NCBI RefSeq assembly: GCF_031323975.1
Contig: NZ_JAVIWS010000001.1
Span: forward strand, 2,232,001 to 2,296,000
DNA from: Escherichia ruysiae
Lineage (GTDB): Bacteria; Pseudomonadota; Gammaproteobacteria; Enterobacterales; Enterobacteriaceae
Length of the DNA stretch: 64,000 bases
Reading direction: 5' to 3'
The notes beneath the pieces are model-generated. The model saw only the letters and a program-made list of their open reading frames with translations. It was not told where the DNA came from and did not search any database. Every line of letters starts with the position of its first letter. The stretch's first letter is position 1. Shown here one piece after another: positions 1 through 8,295 of this stretch. The position numbers were made by a program, and so were the translations under genes.

Positions 1-195
1 GAATTGCAGGGTGCAATCTCTGTAACAAGCGTAGCTGGTTTGCTTACACGATCCGATTAAGGATTGTACAATCAAACCTGTTGACGCCTGAATTGGGCAG
101 TTAATGACCTTTTTACCCTACCAGCGTTTAAATTTGTGATCAACTTCACATATGGATTTCGTTGAGCACTCATTGATGTAACTGATTATTTACAG
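1..195 (-). promoter_or_regulatory. proP upstream regulatory region (proP itself lies outside the window)
   Basis: Intergenic DNA beyond the 3' end of yjcZ. In E. coli the next gene in this direction is proP, the osmoregulated proline/betaine transporter, whose P1 promoter is CRP-controlled and whose P2 is Fis and RpoS dependent. The consensus CRP palindrome at 135-150 fits P1. No coding sequence is visible. The assignment rests on synteny plus the CRP site; the gene is not seen here. Confidence 0.7.
135..150. promoter_or_regulatory. CRP binding site (proP P1)
   Basis: The sequence TGTGA-N6-TCACA is a perfect two-half-site CRP consensus. It sits between yjcZ and the expected proP start, where CRP is known to act at proP P1 in E. 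coli. Confidence 0.75.
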
Positions 196-1068
196 TCAAT
201 TTACAGAGAAGATTTCTTCGACCATTGCCCCCGCCAGACGCTGTGCTGAACAGAGCCGTGGCATCCCCAACGCGACGGTTTGCCAGCGTTGGGTTACTGA
301 CCAGCAAACAGGCTGCTTATCGGCATCCGACCACTTGCCAAGCCAACTTAAAAAGTCTGCATGATCCCCGCCTGTCGGGGCTCCAGGAGGGGAAAACCAC
401 TGATGGTAATAATGGCGAGTGGTCGGTGCCGCATTGATACTATCTGCCAGATATTGCGTCGCTTTCACGCGCAAATCGTCAAGCAACGACGCCGCTGCTT
501 GTGGATTACCCAGACGACAGGCATCACCAAACGCTCCCCAGCGCAGCTCCTCCAGAGCAATAAAACAACGTCCCGGTAGCGACCAGGCGTTATACGCACC
601 AGCACGCCAGCGGGTAAAAATTTGCTCACTCTGCTCACCTGCCTGAACCAGTAACCCTCGTTGCATTAACGCTTTTTCCTTCCAGCGACAGCGGGCAGAA
701 AACCACTCATACAACGCGGCGATTTGCTGGGGAAGTTCCGGGAAAGCAGAGTACGAACGGTGATCCATTTTTTGCAATAGTGCCAAATGTTGCGCGATCT
801 GCGTCAGCGCCAGATGACCGGGATCAAGCATCGCCGCCAGTTTTTCCACCAATGTCAGGCGCAGGCTAAGTGGCGCATTTAACATTCCGGCATTCGCCCA
901 CGTCTGAAGCTGTGCGCGAGCAAGGATCTCCTGCATCAGTCGTTCACGAAGCTGCTGCTGATGGGTTTGTGGATAGCGGGCATCATCGCCCTGCGCCAGA
1001 TCCACCAAAAAGCGGGGATAAACTGACTCCAGTACGCGACCAGAGCCGTCCAGTAACGTCTTTGTCAA
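196..1068 (-). CDS. yjcZ: YjcZ family protein
   Basis: A 290-residue protein of unknown biochemical function, recognised from its position directly after crfC and its size (about 292 residues in K-12). It has no signal peptide and no obvious membrane segment, and is rich in Gln, Leu and Trp. The predicted start is TTG at 1068, which overlaps the crfC stop codon as TTGA, so translation is probably coupled to crfC; no ATG lies in frame between the upstream stop and this TTG that would give a longer form. The next in-frame Met would remove about 44 residues. Function is not inferable from sequence alone. Confidence 0.85.
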   Translation of the reverse strand: MTKTLLDGSGRVLESVYPRFLVDLAQGDDARYPQTHQQQLRERLMQEILARAQLQTWANAGMLNAPLSLRLTLVEKLAAMLDPGHLALTQIAQHLALLQKMDHRSYSAFPELPQQIAALYEWFSARCRWKEKALMQRGLLVQAGEQSEQIFTRWRAGAYNAWSLPGRCFIALEELRWGAFGDACRLGNPQAAASLLDDLRVKATQYLADSINAAPTTRHYYHQWFSPPGAPTGGDHADFLSWLGKWSDADKQPVCWSVTQRWQTVALGMPRLCSAQRLAGAMVEEIFSVN

Positions 1069-3293
1069 TACTGTTCTGCCATGAAAAGAGTTTGAATATC
1101 ATCGCGTAACAACTGAGAGTCCGTATAAATCCAGCCATGAATCATCACGGTCTGTTGCAATTGCTGCTGCATCATCCTGACCACGGATTCATTTTGTTGA
1201 CGCAGAGCCAGACTATCGCGTAAACGCGCCTGTAATTCCGTCAAACATAACGCGAAATCAGCGAAAAAAGTGTTCATGCCTGCCGTGACAGAATCATCGA
1301 CCTGAACCGCCAAAGCTTTAGCCATTTGTTGGCAATAAAGGTCTACTTCTTCGGTTAACGTTCGTTGTAGCGCACTGTAATCAACGGCCTCTGGCGGTGA
1401 TTTCTCACCACCCCGTCCCCAGTCAGGCTGATTCAGCCAGCGCGAGAACGTCTCACGCACAATGCCAAAACGGCTGCTCTGCTCATCCATTGCTTCCTGG
1501 TGGGATATTGCATCACTGAACAGCTGGCGAGTATTGAAGTGTGGGACTGCGCCGTGAAAAGCAGGAAAATGAAAGCCGGGGCGAAACCCGGACTCATTCA
1601 ATTCTGTTTTTACCCGTTGCTCGATGGGGTGAATAACATCGCTTAACACCCGGCAAAGGGTTGATTCCAGTTCAGCAAAACGCAGCGTAAAGTCACGGCT
1701 GATTTTGGTCTGTGCCGCCTGTAACAGCGTCTCGCAGCGGGTACGAATCTCGCTTAACGGCCACGAATCATGTTGAAACAGCACTGCTAACTGGGTATTC
1801 ACCTCGTCTTGCTGCTGACGCAGAAAGTCGTTGGCTGATGCCAGAGCCACCTCGATTTCATGTTTAATCTCGCCACTCACCTGCACCTGATTAAGCTGCA
1901 ATAGCTGCATATTTTCTTCAACCTGGAGGATATTTTGCCGCAATTGCTCGCAAACGACGTTCAGCCCGTGTGCGCGAAAATCAAGGTATTCCCGCGCTTG
2001 TTGGGCATAATTCAACAACTTATGCGAGGCAGATCGCAGTGCATATAACGACGCGTTGGCGTAGGCGGCATGGAGTAATGCCTGAACCGGTTGGGCGAAC
2101 AGCGAATCTTCCCACAGTTGATCGGCAGCATGGCGAATATGGTCGATATCTGCCAGATCGGCATTGCACCAGCGCCTGCCAAGCGCGGCATGGGCAAAAT
2201 CCTCCACCCAGCGTTGTTGCTCCGGTGCTGGCAACTTACCATTGTTAGCTAACTCATGACGTGCCCGATTTGCCAGATAGCCCCACATCGACGATACCGG
2301 AAATATCTGCCCTGGCGTAACACAACCTTTCATCAACGTCCCGGAAATCAGCGCCCGCACCTGTTCAGCATCGTCACTGTTACGATCCTGCTGATCGAAC
2401 TTATTGACGAGCACATACAGCGGTACTGATTTCCCCACCGCTAAAACCGCCTCACGCACTTCTTCATCGGAGATTGACTTCAGTTGCGTATAGTCCAGCA
2501 CCGCCAGCACTGCGGAGGCGTGCGCCAGTTGCTCGTTAAGCATTTTTTGCAGATGCGGTTGTCCGGCTTCATTCGGTCCGGGGGTATCCAGCAGCGTCAA
2601 CTGCCCGGGATAACTCTCCAGCCCTGCCAGATGGACAAACTCCACTTCAATTACTGGAATATGCTCAATGGCGGCGTAAGCAGAAAAAGGAAAATCGACG
2701 TCCAGCGCCTTCGCCAGACGCACCAAATCATTCAAACTTTTCAGGCAATGAAAAATTGGCTGGGCACCAAGATAATATTTTTCAAAAGCAACGCCATTTT
2801 CGATCCGCTGCATAAGCGCACGCATATCTTTATCTATTTCCAGCAGTTCGGTCAGATGCTCAATATCGCAATCGCGCAGGCGTTGTTGTAATTGTTGGAT
2901 TAAACTGTCGATTGGTGCGACATGTGAAAAATGCAGCACCGGTTCTTTTTGCCCCGGCGTATGGCGAATAAGCGTCGGCAGCGCAGTCATAGGGCGATTG
3001 CGATTAGGCAGAACTTCAGTGCCAACAATAGCGTTAATGGTGGTTGATTTCCCTGCTTTCATGGTGCCAATAATCGCCAGCACCATTTCCAGACGGGAAA
3101 TTTTTCGCAGCTCATTATTCAGCATTGCGTGACGCTCGGCGATATTAGGCTGACTCCAGGGTAAAGCCAGTGGTGGTGCATCTTCTCCGGGCACAGAGAG
3201 CGGCATTTTTTCCAGTAACTGCAACTGTTGTCTGGAAAGCTGTAACAGACGTTCAGCCTCCTGACTTAACTCATATATTGTCTGTGTGTACAT
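1065..3293 (-). CDS. crfC: Dynamin-like GTPase CrfC (clamp-binding sister replication fork colocalization protein)
   Basis: A 742-residue large GTPase of the dynamin superfamily. The P-loop GTMKAGKST lies near residue 57, a G3 motif (LLDTPGP) near residue 235, and VNKFD (G4) near residue 298, followed by a long helical region typical of bacterial dynamins. In E. coli, CrfC (YjdA) binds the DNA polymerase clamp and tethers sister replication forks. The ATG at 3293 has an AAGGAAG ribosome-binding site. It forms a two-gene operon with yjcZ, with overlapping stop and start. The length matches the K-12 protein. Confidence 0.92.
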   Translation of the reverse strand: MYTQTIYELSQEAERLLQLSRQQLQLLEKMPLSVPGEDAPPLALPWSQPNIAERHAMLNNELRKISRLEMVLAIIGTMKAGKSTTINAIVGTEVLPNRNRPMTALPTLIRHTPGQKEPVLHFSHVAPIDSLIQQLQQRLRDCDIEHLTELLEIDKDMRALMQRIENGVAFEKYYLGAQPIFHCLKSLNDLVRLAKALDVDFPFSAYAAIEHIPVIEVEFVHLAGLESYPGQLTLLDTPGPNEAGQPHLQKMLNEQLAHASAVLAVLDYTQLKSISDEEVREAVLAVGKSVPLYVLVNKFDQQDRNSDDAEQVRALISGTLMKGCVTPGQIFPVSSMWGYLANRARHELANNGKLPAPEQQRWVEDFAHAALGRRWCNADLADIDHIRHAADQLWEDSLFAQPVQALLHAAYANASLYALRSASHKLLNYAQQAREYLDFRAHGLNVVCEQLRQNILQVEENMQLLQLNQVQVSGEIKHEIEVALASANDFLRQQQDEVNTQLAVLFQHDSWPLSEIRTRCETLLQAAQTKISRDFTLRFAELESTLCRVLSDVIHPIEQRVKTELNESGFRPGFHFPAFHGAVPHFNTRQLFSDAISHQEAMDEQSSRFGIVRETFSRWLNQPDWGRGGEKSPPEAVDYSALQRTLTEEVDLYCQQMAKALAVQVDDSVTAGMNTFFADFALCLTELQARLRDSLALRQQNESVVRMMQQQLQQTVMIHGWIYTDSQLLRDDIQTLFMAEQY

Positions 3294-3596
3294 GGAAAAT
3301 TCTTCCTTAAAGCAAATTTCATTATTTTTATTTAGCCAGATCGTTTTTTCGTTCTGTTGTCGGCTTTTATAATTACTGCAGGAAATAATTTTTATATTTA
3401 ATATGTTGTTTTTATTCGGATGAATAAATCTCTTCCGACAAGTTAAAAGTCAGAAAGATAAAATAACAATTTAATTAAAAAAAGAACAAGAAGAGAGTTA
3501 ACCTTAACTTAAATAATAAACAGAGGCAAAAAGATTATTTTCTTTTTGCGTTGTCTTTCAAATGAAAACGATCGTCGACTAAAATCAGCAGTACCC

Positions 3597-3625
3597 CCGA
3601 CAAACGCAGGGATTTTGTGTATAAT
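3597..3625 (+). promoter_or_regulatory. Predicted sigma-70 promoter of yjdM
   Basis: A perfect TATAAT -10 element at 3620-3625 is preceded after 17 bp by CCGACA at 3597-3602, a weak -35. Transcription would begin near 3632, about 60 nt before the yjdM ATG. Confidence 0.55.
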
Positions 3626-3637
3626 TGCGGCCTTTTT

Positions 3638-3656
3638 CGGCAATCTGCCGTTTTTT
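3638..3656 (+). terminator. Terminator-like hairpin in the yjdM leader
   Basis: A five-base-pair stem CGGCA/TGCCG with a 3-nt loop is followed by six T residues (3651-3656). It lies between the predicted yjdM promoter and the yjdM start. It could attenuate yjdM or be a fortuitous weak hairpin. Confidence 0.4.
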
Positions 3657-3692
3657 GGCGCTTTTGCCCTGCTGACTTTTGAGGAAATCCAC

Positions 3693-4028
3693 ATGTCATT
3701 ACCACACTGCCCGAAATGCAACTCCGAATACACCTACGAAGATAACGGCATGTACATCTGCCCGGAATGCGCCTACGAATGGAACGACGCTGAACCTGCG
3801 CAGGAAAGCGACGAGCTGATCGTTAAAGATGCTAACGGCAACCTGCTGGCTGACGGCGACAGCGTTACCATCATTAAAGATCTGAAGGTGAAAGGTAGCT
3901 CTTCGATGCTGAAAATCGGCACCAAAGTGAAAAACATCCGCCTGGTTGAAGGCGACCATAACATCGATTGCAAAATCGACGGTTTTGGTCCGATGAAACT
4001 GAAATCTGAGTTTGTGAAAAAGAATTGA
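3693..4028 (+). CDS. yjdM: Zinc-ribbon protein YjdM (formerly PhnA)
   Basis: A 111-residue protein with an N-terminal zinc ribbon (CPKCNSEY near residue 6 and CPECAYEW near residue 23) and a C-terminal SH3-like PhnA domain. The start at 3693 is preceded by GAGGAAATCCAC, and the length equals that of E. coli YjdM. The former name PhnA came from its position next to the phosphonate operon; it is not required for phosphonate breakdown and its role is unknown. In this genome it sits close to yjdN but the phn operon is missing, which agrees with a function independent of phosphonates. Confidence 0.93.
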
Positions 4029-4035
4029 TTTCGAA

Positions 4036-4206
4036 TGCCGGGTGCGATACATCCGGCAACGGTGCCAAATGCCTGATGCGACGCTTACGCGTCTTATCAG
4101 GCCTACAAATTCCCGCGCCATCCGTAGGCCGGAATAAGGCGTTTACGCCGCATCCGGCAACGGTGCCAATGCCTGATGCGACGCTTGCGCGTCTTATCAG
4201 GCCTAC
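4036..4206. repeat. BIME / REP cluster between yjdM and yjdN
   Basis: Repeated palindromic units are visible: GCCTGATGCGACGCTTNCGC units at 4071 and 4171, each ending TTATCAGGCCTAC, an inverted GTAGGCCGGAATAAGGCG unit near 4123, and a partial unit at 4036-4058. These are the classic E. coli REP (PU) sequences in alternating orientation. They may bind DNA gyrase or IHF and stabilise the yjdM mRNA 3' end. Confidence 0.92.
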
Positions 4207-4267
4207 TCTTCATCTGTACAAAATTCAAACTACACTTAACTGACTTCTCTTAACTGAGGTCACCATC

Positions 4268-4711
4268 ATGCCGTTAAGCCCCTATATCTCTTTTGCCGGT
4301 AACTGTGCCGACGCCATAGCCTATTACCAACGCACGTTAGATGCGGAACTGCTCTATAAAATCAGCTTTGGGGAAATGCCGAAACCCGCGCAGGAAAGCT
4401 CCGAAGGTTGTCCTTCAGGGATGCAATTTCCCGATACTGCCATCGCCCATGCTAACGTGCGCATTGCCGGAAGCGACATCATGATGAGCGATGCCATACC
4501 GTCAGGAAAAGCCAACTACTCCGGATTTACGTTGGTGCTCGATTCGCAACAGGTCGAGGAAGGGAAACGTTGGTTTGACAACCTTGCCGCCAACGGAAAA
4601 ATCGAAATGGACTGGCAGGAAACCTTCTGGGCACATGGCTTCGGCAAAGTTACCGATAAATTTGGAGTGCCGTGGATGATTAATGTCGTTAAGCAGCAGT
4701 CAACACAATAG
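4268..4711 (+). CDS. yjdN: VOC-superfamily metalloprotein YjdN (formerly PhnB)
   Basis: A 147-residue protein of the glyoxalase / dihydroxybiphenyl dioxygenase fold (PhnB-like, 3-demethylubiquinone methyltransferase-type VOC domain). It begins MPLSPYISFAGNCADAIAYY, typical of the family. The start ATG is preceded by a GAGG ribosome-binding site. Its enzymatic role is unknown. In K-12 the phnC gene follows; here a 63-bp gap separates it from the convergent yjdP. Confidence 0.93.
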   Translation: MPLSPYISFAGNCADAIAYYQRTLDAELLYKISFGEMPKPAQESSEGCPSGMQFPDTAIAHANVRIAGSDIMMSDAIPSGKANYSGFTLVLDSQQVEEGKRWFDNLAANGKIEMDWQETFWAHGFGKVTDKFGVPWMINVVKQQSTQ

Positions 4712-4774
4712 CCGGGCCTTAATAGCTGATGGGGAGAATTAGGGGGAGGGGCGATGCCTGCCCCATACCCAACA

Positions 4775-5104
4775 TCACCGCCCATACTCATCTTCCATTC
4801 TCCGCTCTTCATCTTCCAGCTGCCGACGCTCCTGATCAAGCTGGCGCTGGCGGTCGTCCAGCTGCCTGCGGCGATCTTCAAACTGGCGGCGGCGGTCGTC
4901 ATATTGTCTGCGACGATCGTCGCTCACTTGACGCTGCCAGCCGTCGTCGCGCGAATCTTCATAGTCACGCCCACGGTCAGGGTTATAAGCGTCGTTAATC
5001 GCCTGCTGAATATTACCAATCGTGTCGTCGATAATATCGGCCTGAGCCGGAACGGTGGTCAGCGTGAGCAGGGTGAAAAGAAAGAGCGTGGAGTAAGGTT
5101 TCAT
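4775..5104 (-). CDS. yjdP: Periplasmic/secreted YjdP, charged heptad-repeat protein
   Basis: A 109-residue protein with a Sec signal peptide (cleavage after VPAQA near residue 24), then a short globular stretch, then an extremely charged C-terminal half. That half consists of six 7-residue repeats of the type DDRRRQ-hydrophobic, which should form a continuous helix or coiled coil. The start at 5104 was chosen because it gives the proper signal peptide and the K-12 length. Function is unknown. It ends 63 bp from the convergent yjdN, without the phn operon between them. Confidence 0.9.
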   Translation of the reverse strand: MKPYSTLFLFTLLTLTTVPAQADIIDDTIGNIQQAINDAYNPDRGRDYEDSRDDGWQRQVSDDRRRQYDDRRRQFEDRRRQLDDRQRQLDQERRQLEDEERRMEDEYGR

Positions 5105-5172
5105 AAGACAGTCTCTGTGATGGACTGGCTTAACGTTAGTTGAGTGTGAATAACCGGAGTAGCGGAGTAATC

Positions 5173-5835
5173 TCAAATACGGTAAGGCGCAGACTCTTCC
5201 ATTAGCTGGATAGCTCGCCGTTTATTTTCCGCCACCAGCACAATGCTATGACATTTTTGATCCGGAGAAATACTCCAGATACGTTCTTCCGGAATGCAGC
5301 CACCATCGTAGATCACTTTCGTGCCATCGTAAGGCCAAAATGTCTCTTGTTCAGTGTCTAATATAAACACCGAAATCTGATCGGACTCGCGCGCGATCTT
5401 CTGCCGGAGCATCTTCCCGCCATCATACTGATCAAAATCGCTGATGAGTGTGATTCCGCATTGCAGGATTAACGCTTCATACAGTCGCGTTGCCAGACCT
5501 TTATCGCGTTCACCTGGGGAGACGCAGATACCTTCCACTTGTACCAGATCCGAGTCTTCCCACCAGCGTTCAACGGCAATAATATCGCTGCCGAACTCTT
5601 TTTTACGCTGCAGGTCGAGAGCGGCGAGTACCCGATGACGTGGCACGCCTGCAAAAACTTCAATGTCCGCTTCAATGATGGCCGCTCTTGGCGTCTGGCT
5701 GTCATAAATCACCTGTAACAGACGCCCGGAAAGCTCGATCTCTTCCACCACGCGAAAAGAACGAGCAACCGTCATTGGGCTATAGGTGGTTGGCATCACG
5801 ATCATATGTGAATCGCCTCTTGTCAGTACTGACAT
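5173..5835 (-). CDS. GNAT-like acyltransferase domain protein, unassigned
   Basis: I do not recognise this gene by name. The 220-residue protein carries a GNAT motif A near its middle, CVSPGERDKGLATRLYEAL, with the R-x-x-G-x-A acetyl-CoA pyrophosphate-binding signature. A second region near the C-terminus resembles no family I know. The start at 5835 has AAGGAATT just upstream; a longer frame from a TTG at 5928 would overlap the sensor-kinase stop, and a Met at 5805 is also possible. It is downstream of and co-oriented with the hybrid kinase (gap about 80 bp). There is no signal peptide, so it should be cytosolic. The substrate is unknown; phage-type or self-standing GNATs are alternatives. 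Confidence 0.6.
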   Translation of the reverse strand: MSVLTRGDSHMIVMPTTYSPMTVARSFRVVEEIELSGRLLQVIYDSQTPRAAIIEADIEVFAGVPRHRVLAALDLQRKKEFGSDIIAVERWWEDSDLVQVEGICVSPGERDKGLATRLYEALILQCGITLISDFDQYDGGKMLRQKIARESDQISVFILDTEQETFWPYDGTKVIYDGGCIPEERIWSISPDQKCHSIVLVAENKRRAIQLMEESAPYRI

Positions 5836-5917
5836 AATTCCTTTTATATCCCATTCAGAGCAGAATTGCTCACAATAGCAGCACGTTTGCTCCAGGCCTC
5901 TTGATAAATTCTGAAAA

Positions 5918-8182
5918 TCATCCCTCAATTTGCCCCAATGCCTGCGCCAGTTGCACGCGGGTAAAAGGTTTGCGCAGCAGCGCCACTTCTGGCAACGCGG
6001 GGTTATAGCTGGGGCGTAAATCCTGACCGCTGATGAGCAGCAGCGTCAGGTGTGGGTAGCGTTTGCGTGCTGCATTGACCACTTCTGCGCCGCTCATACC
6101 GCCTGGGAGCATTAAGTCGCTGATAAAAATATCGATTTCCACTGATGCCGCCAGCAGATCCAGCGCCTGTTCGCCGCTGCTGGCTTCCAGCGTCAAATAG
6201 CCCAGCAGGTGCAACTGTTCGCAGATTGTCTGGCGTACTGCAGCTTCATCTTCCAGCACCAACACCAGCTTATCGCTGCTGACGGCTGTCTGTTCTACCA
6301 CCGCTGACGATACATTTTTCGCCGCCAACAACGCACGGGGAAGCTGTAGTCTGACTGTCGTTCCCTGCCCCGGCGCGCTTTCGATTTCCACCCTCCCGCC
6401 GGACTGACGCACGAAACCATAGACCATCGACAAGCCCAGCCCGCTGCCACTGCCCGTCTGTTTGGTGGTAAAGAACGGCTCGAATACCTGGCTTTTCACC
6501 TCCTGCGACATTCCACAGCCATGATCGATAACCTCCAGAGCCACCATGTCCTGACGCTGCCCACCGCTACGGGTGACACGCTGGTTCCAGGTGCGGATTT
6601 TGAGGGTTCCCGTCAGCCCTTCCATCGCATCACGAGCGTTCATCACCAGGTTGATGATGGCGTTTTCCAGTTGGCTGACGTCAATCCACGCAGGCCACGC
6701 CGGAGACTGCGCTTCAATCTCCAGCGTCAGCGTTGCCGGTAAGGAGTGGCGCATCAATTCGCTTAACTCTTCCAGTAATGTTTTCAGTTCAATGGCTTGT
6801 GGATGTAAGGACTGCTTGCGGGAAAACGCCAACAGTCGCTGGGTTAGTAGCGCGCCACGTTCGGCGGCTTGCTGCGCTCGCTGTATTCGCGGCGCGTCGG
6901 GCGAGTCTGTGTTCACCAGCTCCAGGCTGCCAATAATCACCGCCAACAGATTATTAAAATCATGCGCCAGTCCCCCCGTCAGTTGCCCGACCGCTTTTAG
7001 TTTCTGGCTATGCAACAGCGCCTCTTCCAGCCCCTGCCGCTCGGTTTGAGCAATCTCCATCTGCGTGGTTTTCTCTTTCAGCAGCCGTGACGTCCGCTCA
7101 AGCGATGCGGTATTACGGGCGAAGACGTTAAAGGCGCGTGCCAGTTCACCTAACTCATCGCGCCGCTGTAACGCCGGAAAGCTGACGTCTGCTTCACCGT
7201 GCGCCAGACGGCTCATGGCGCGGGAAATCGCCGTCAGGTTTGAGCCGAGATTGCGATAGATGTACCAACCTGCAAATGCGGTGATCACCACCGCTAACAG
7301 GGCAAAAATCATGATCACCCTCTCGCCGGAGCGCAGATCCTGGTAACTTTGTGCTACCCGCTGACCGGAAAGCATCGCCACCTGTTCGGCATAATGGTTT
7401 ATATCGCTGTTAAGGATCGCCACCAGAGCTTTGATGTGAAACATATACCAGCTAATCGCCAGATCGCTTTGCTCCAGTGACGCCGAAAGCGGCGCGAGTT
7501 TACGTAGTTCATCATTGAAATCAGTAAGTAGCGTATTTACTAACGGCGTATCACTATGAGTCGGCAGCGCAGACATCACTTCAACCAGTTGATGAATAAT
7601 CGCCTGCGGTGCTGGAGTGGCAATGGCGGCAACGATCAGCCGGTTCATCTCGTTAAGCAAAAGATCATCTTCCGCGTAAGTGACTTTTTGCAGATGCCGC
7701 AGATAACTTAAGTTTTGATATAGCGAACTTAACAGCGCGTTACGTTCCAGGTGCCGCCTTTGCCCCCGCTCCAGCATTCCGCCGACGCTGGTTTGCAGTT
7801 CATTACTGCGCTGGATGATTCGCGCCACCAGCCCGGCGTCCTGCTGTGCTAAAGGCGCGTTCGCCAGTTGTGCAAGCGAGCTTTTTAATGCCCGCTGTGT
7901 CTCCTGCAATCGCTCGGCTTCACCTTTATATTCCAGCGCCCCCACCACCTGTGATAATCGCACCGCCGCTGTCGCCACGTTTGCGGTGTCGCGCGCCAGA
8001 TTCAGGCTGCCGGTCATATCATCCACCGTTTGCTGCTGCACCTGCTCCTGCATCTGGCTGGCATGACGAAAGCCCATTACCGCCACGCCGCTGACCATCA
8101 GCGTCACCGCCACCACAAGCAAATTTAAAAGCAGCAACCGCCCGCGCGCGCTGGCAAAAAAGTGACGTCCGGGGTGCGCCAT
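5918..8182 (-). CDS. Hybrid sensor histidine kinase, TorS-like
   Basis: A 754-residue inner-membrane sensor. TM1 is at about 17-39, followed by a helical periplasmic sensor of roughly 250 residues, TM2 at about 289-309, HAMP, then HisKA with the phosphoacceptor His near residue 407 in GGLAHDFNNLL. HATPase_c has N (NLVMNARDAM), G1 (DHGCGM) and G2 (GSGSGLGLSMVYG) boxes, and the C-terminal receiver has Asp near residue 689 (FISDLMLPGG). There is no HPt domain, so it is shorter than TorS, which has one. ATG 8182 with GGAG was chosen over an upstream in-frame Met. It is divergent from the ABC operon, and its likely partner is the regulator at 12818-13525. Confidence 0.88.
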   Translation of the reverse strand: MAHPGRHFFASARGRLLLLNLLVVAVTLMVSGVAVMGFRHASQMQEQVQQQTVDDMTGSLNLARDTANVATAAVRLSQVVGALEYKGEAERLQETQRALKSSLAQLANAPLAQQDAGLVARIIQRSNELQTSVGGMLERGQRRHLERNALLSSLYQNLSYLRHLQKVTYAEDDLLLNEMNRLIVAAIATPAPQAIIHQLVEVMSALPTHSDTPLVNTLLTDFNDELRKLAPLSASLEQSDLAISWYMFHIKALVAILNSDINHYAEQVAMLSGQRVAQSYQDLRSGERVIMIFALLAVVITAFAGWYIYRNLGSNLTAISRAMSRLAHGEADVSFPALQRRDELGELARAFNVFARNTASLERTSRLLKEKTTQMEIAQTERQGLEEALLHSQKLKAVGQLTGGLAHDFNNLLAVIIGSLELVNTDSPDAPRIQRAQQAAERGALLTQRLLAFSRKQSLHPQAIELKTLLEELSELMRHSLPATLTLEIEAQSPAWPAWIDVSQLENAIINLVMNARDAMEGLTGTLKIRTWNQRVTRSGGQRQDMVALEVIDHGCGMSQEVKSQVFEPFFTTKQTGSGSGLGLSMVYGFVRQSGGRVEIESAPGQGTTVRLQLPRALLAAKNVSSAVVEQTAVSSDKLVLVLEDEAAVRQTICEQLHLLGYLTLEASSGEQALDLLAASVEIDIFISDLMLPGGMSGAEVVNAARKRYPHLTLLLISGQDLRPSYNPALPEVALLRKPFTRVQLAQALGQIEG

Positions 8183-8207
8183 ATCACGCTCCGTAAAGAA
8201 AAATCGC

Positions 8208-8223
8208 AATATGACAAATATGA
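8208..8223. promoter_or_regulatory. Direct repeat resembling tandem TorR boxes
   Basis: AATATGA occurs at 8208-8214 and again at 8217-8223, phased by 9 bp. Read on the minus strand, the stretch CCGTTCATAT matches the TorR box CTGTTCATAT at nine of ten positions, with a weaker second copy beside it. It lies in the 113-bp gap between the divergent sensor-kinase and ABC genes, a natural place for the cognate OmpR-type regulator. Binding is inferred. Confidence 0.45.
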
Positions 8224-8295
8224 ACGGCTTCTGACATTTTGCATTTACTTTCCTGTGATGGAGTGCTGATATCGACAACCTCGCAGGAGTCCGCC

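Larger units (their letters stand above)
3294..3692. other. AT-rich intergenic region crfC-yjdM
   Basis: About 400 bp between the divergent crfC and yjdM genes. The crfC-proximal half (about 3300-3530) is strongly A/T-rich with no convincing ORF or RNA. The yjdM-proximal part holds the yjdM promoter and a terminator-like leader hairpin, listed separately. Confidence 0.6.

Noticed and set aside
3509..3733. Small minus-strand ORF in the crfC-yjdM gap
   Set aside because: It overlaps the yjdM start and promoter, has no ribosome-binding site and no recognisable sequence.
4036..4206. Repeats resembling a short CRISPR array
   Set aside because: Units are palindromic REP sequences in alternating orientation without unique spacers of constant length, and no cas genes are present.
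5836..5928. Longer GNAT protein starting with TTG at 5928
   Set aside because: It overlaps the sensor-kinase stop and the added residues look non-coding; ATG 5835 has the better ribosome-binding site.
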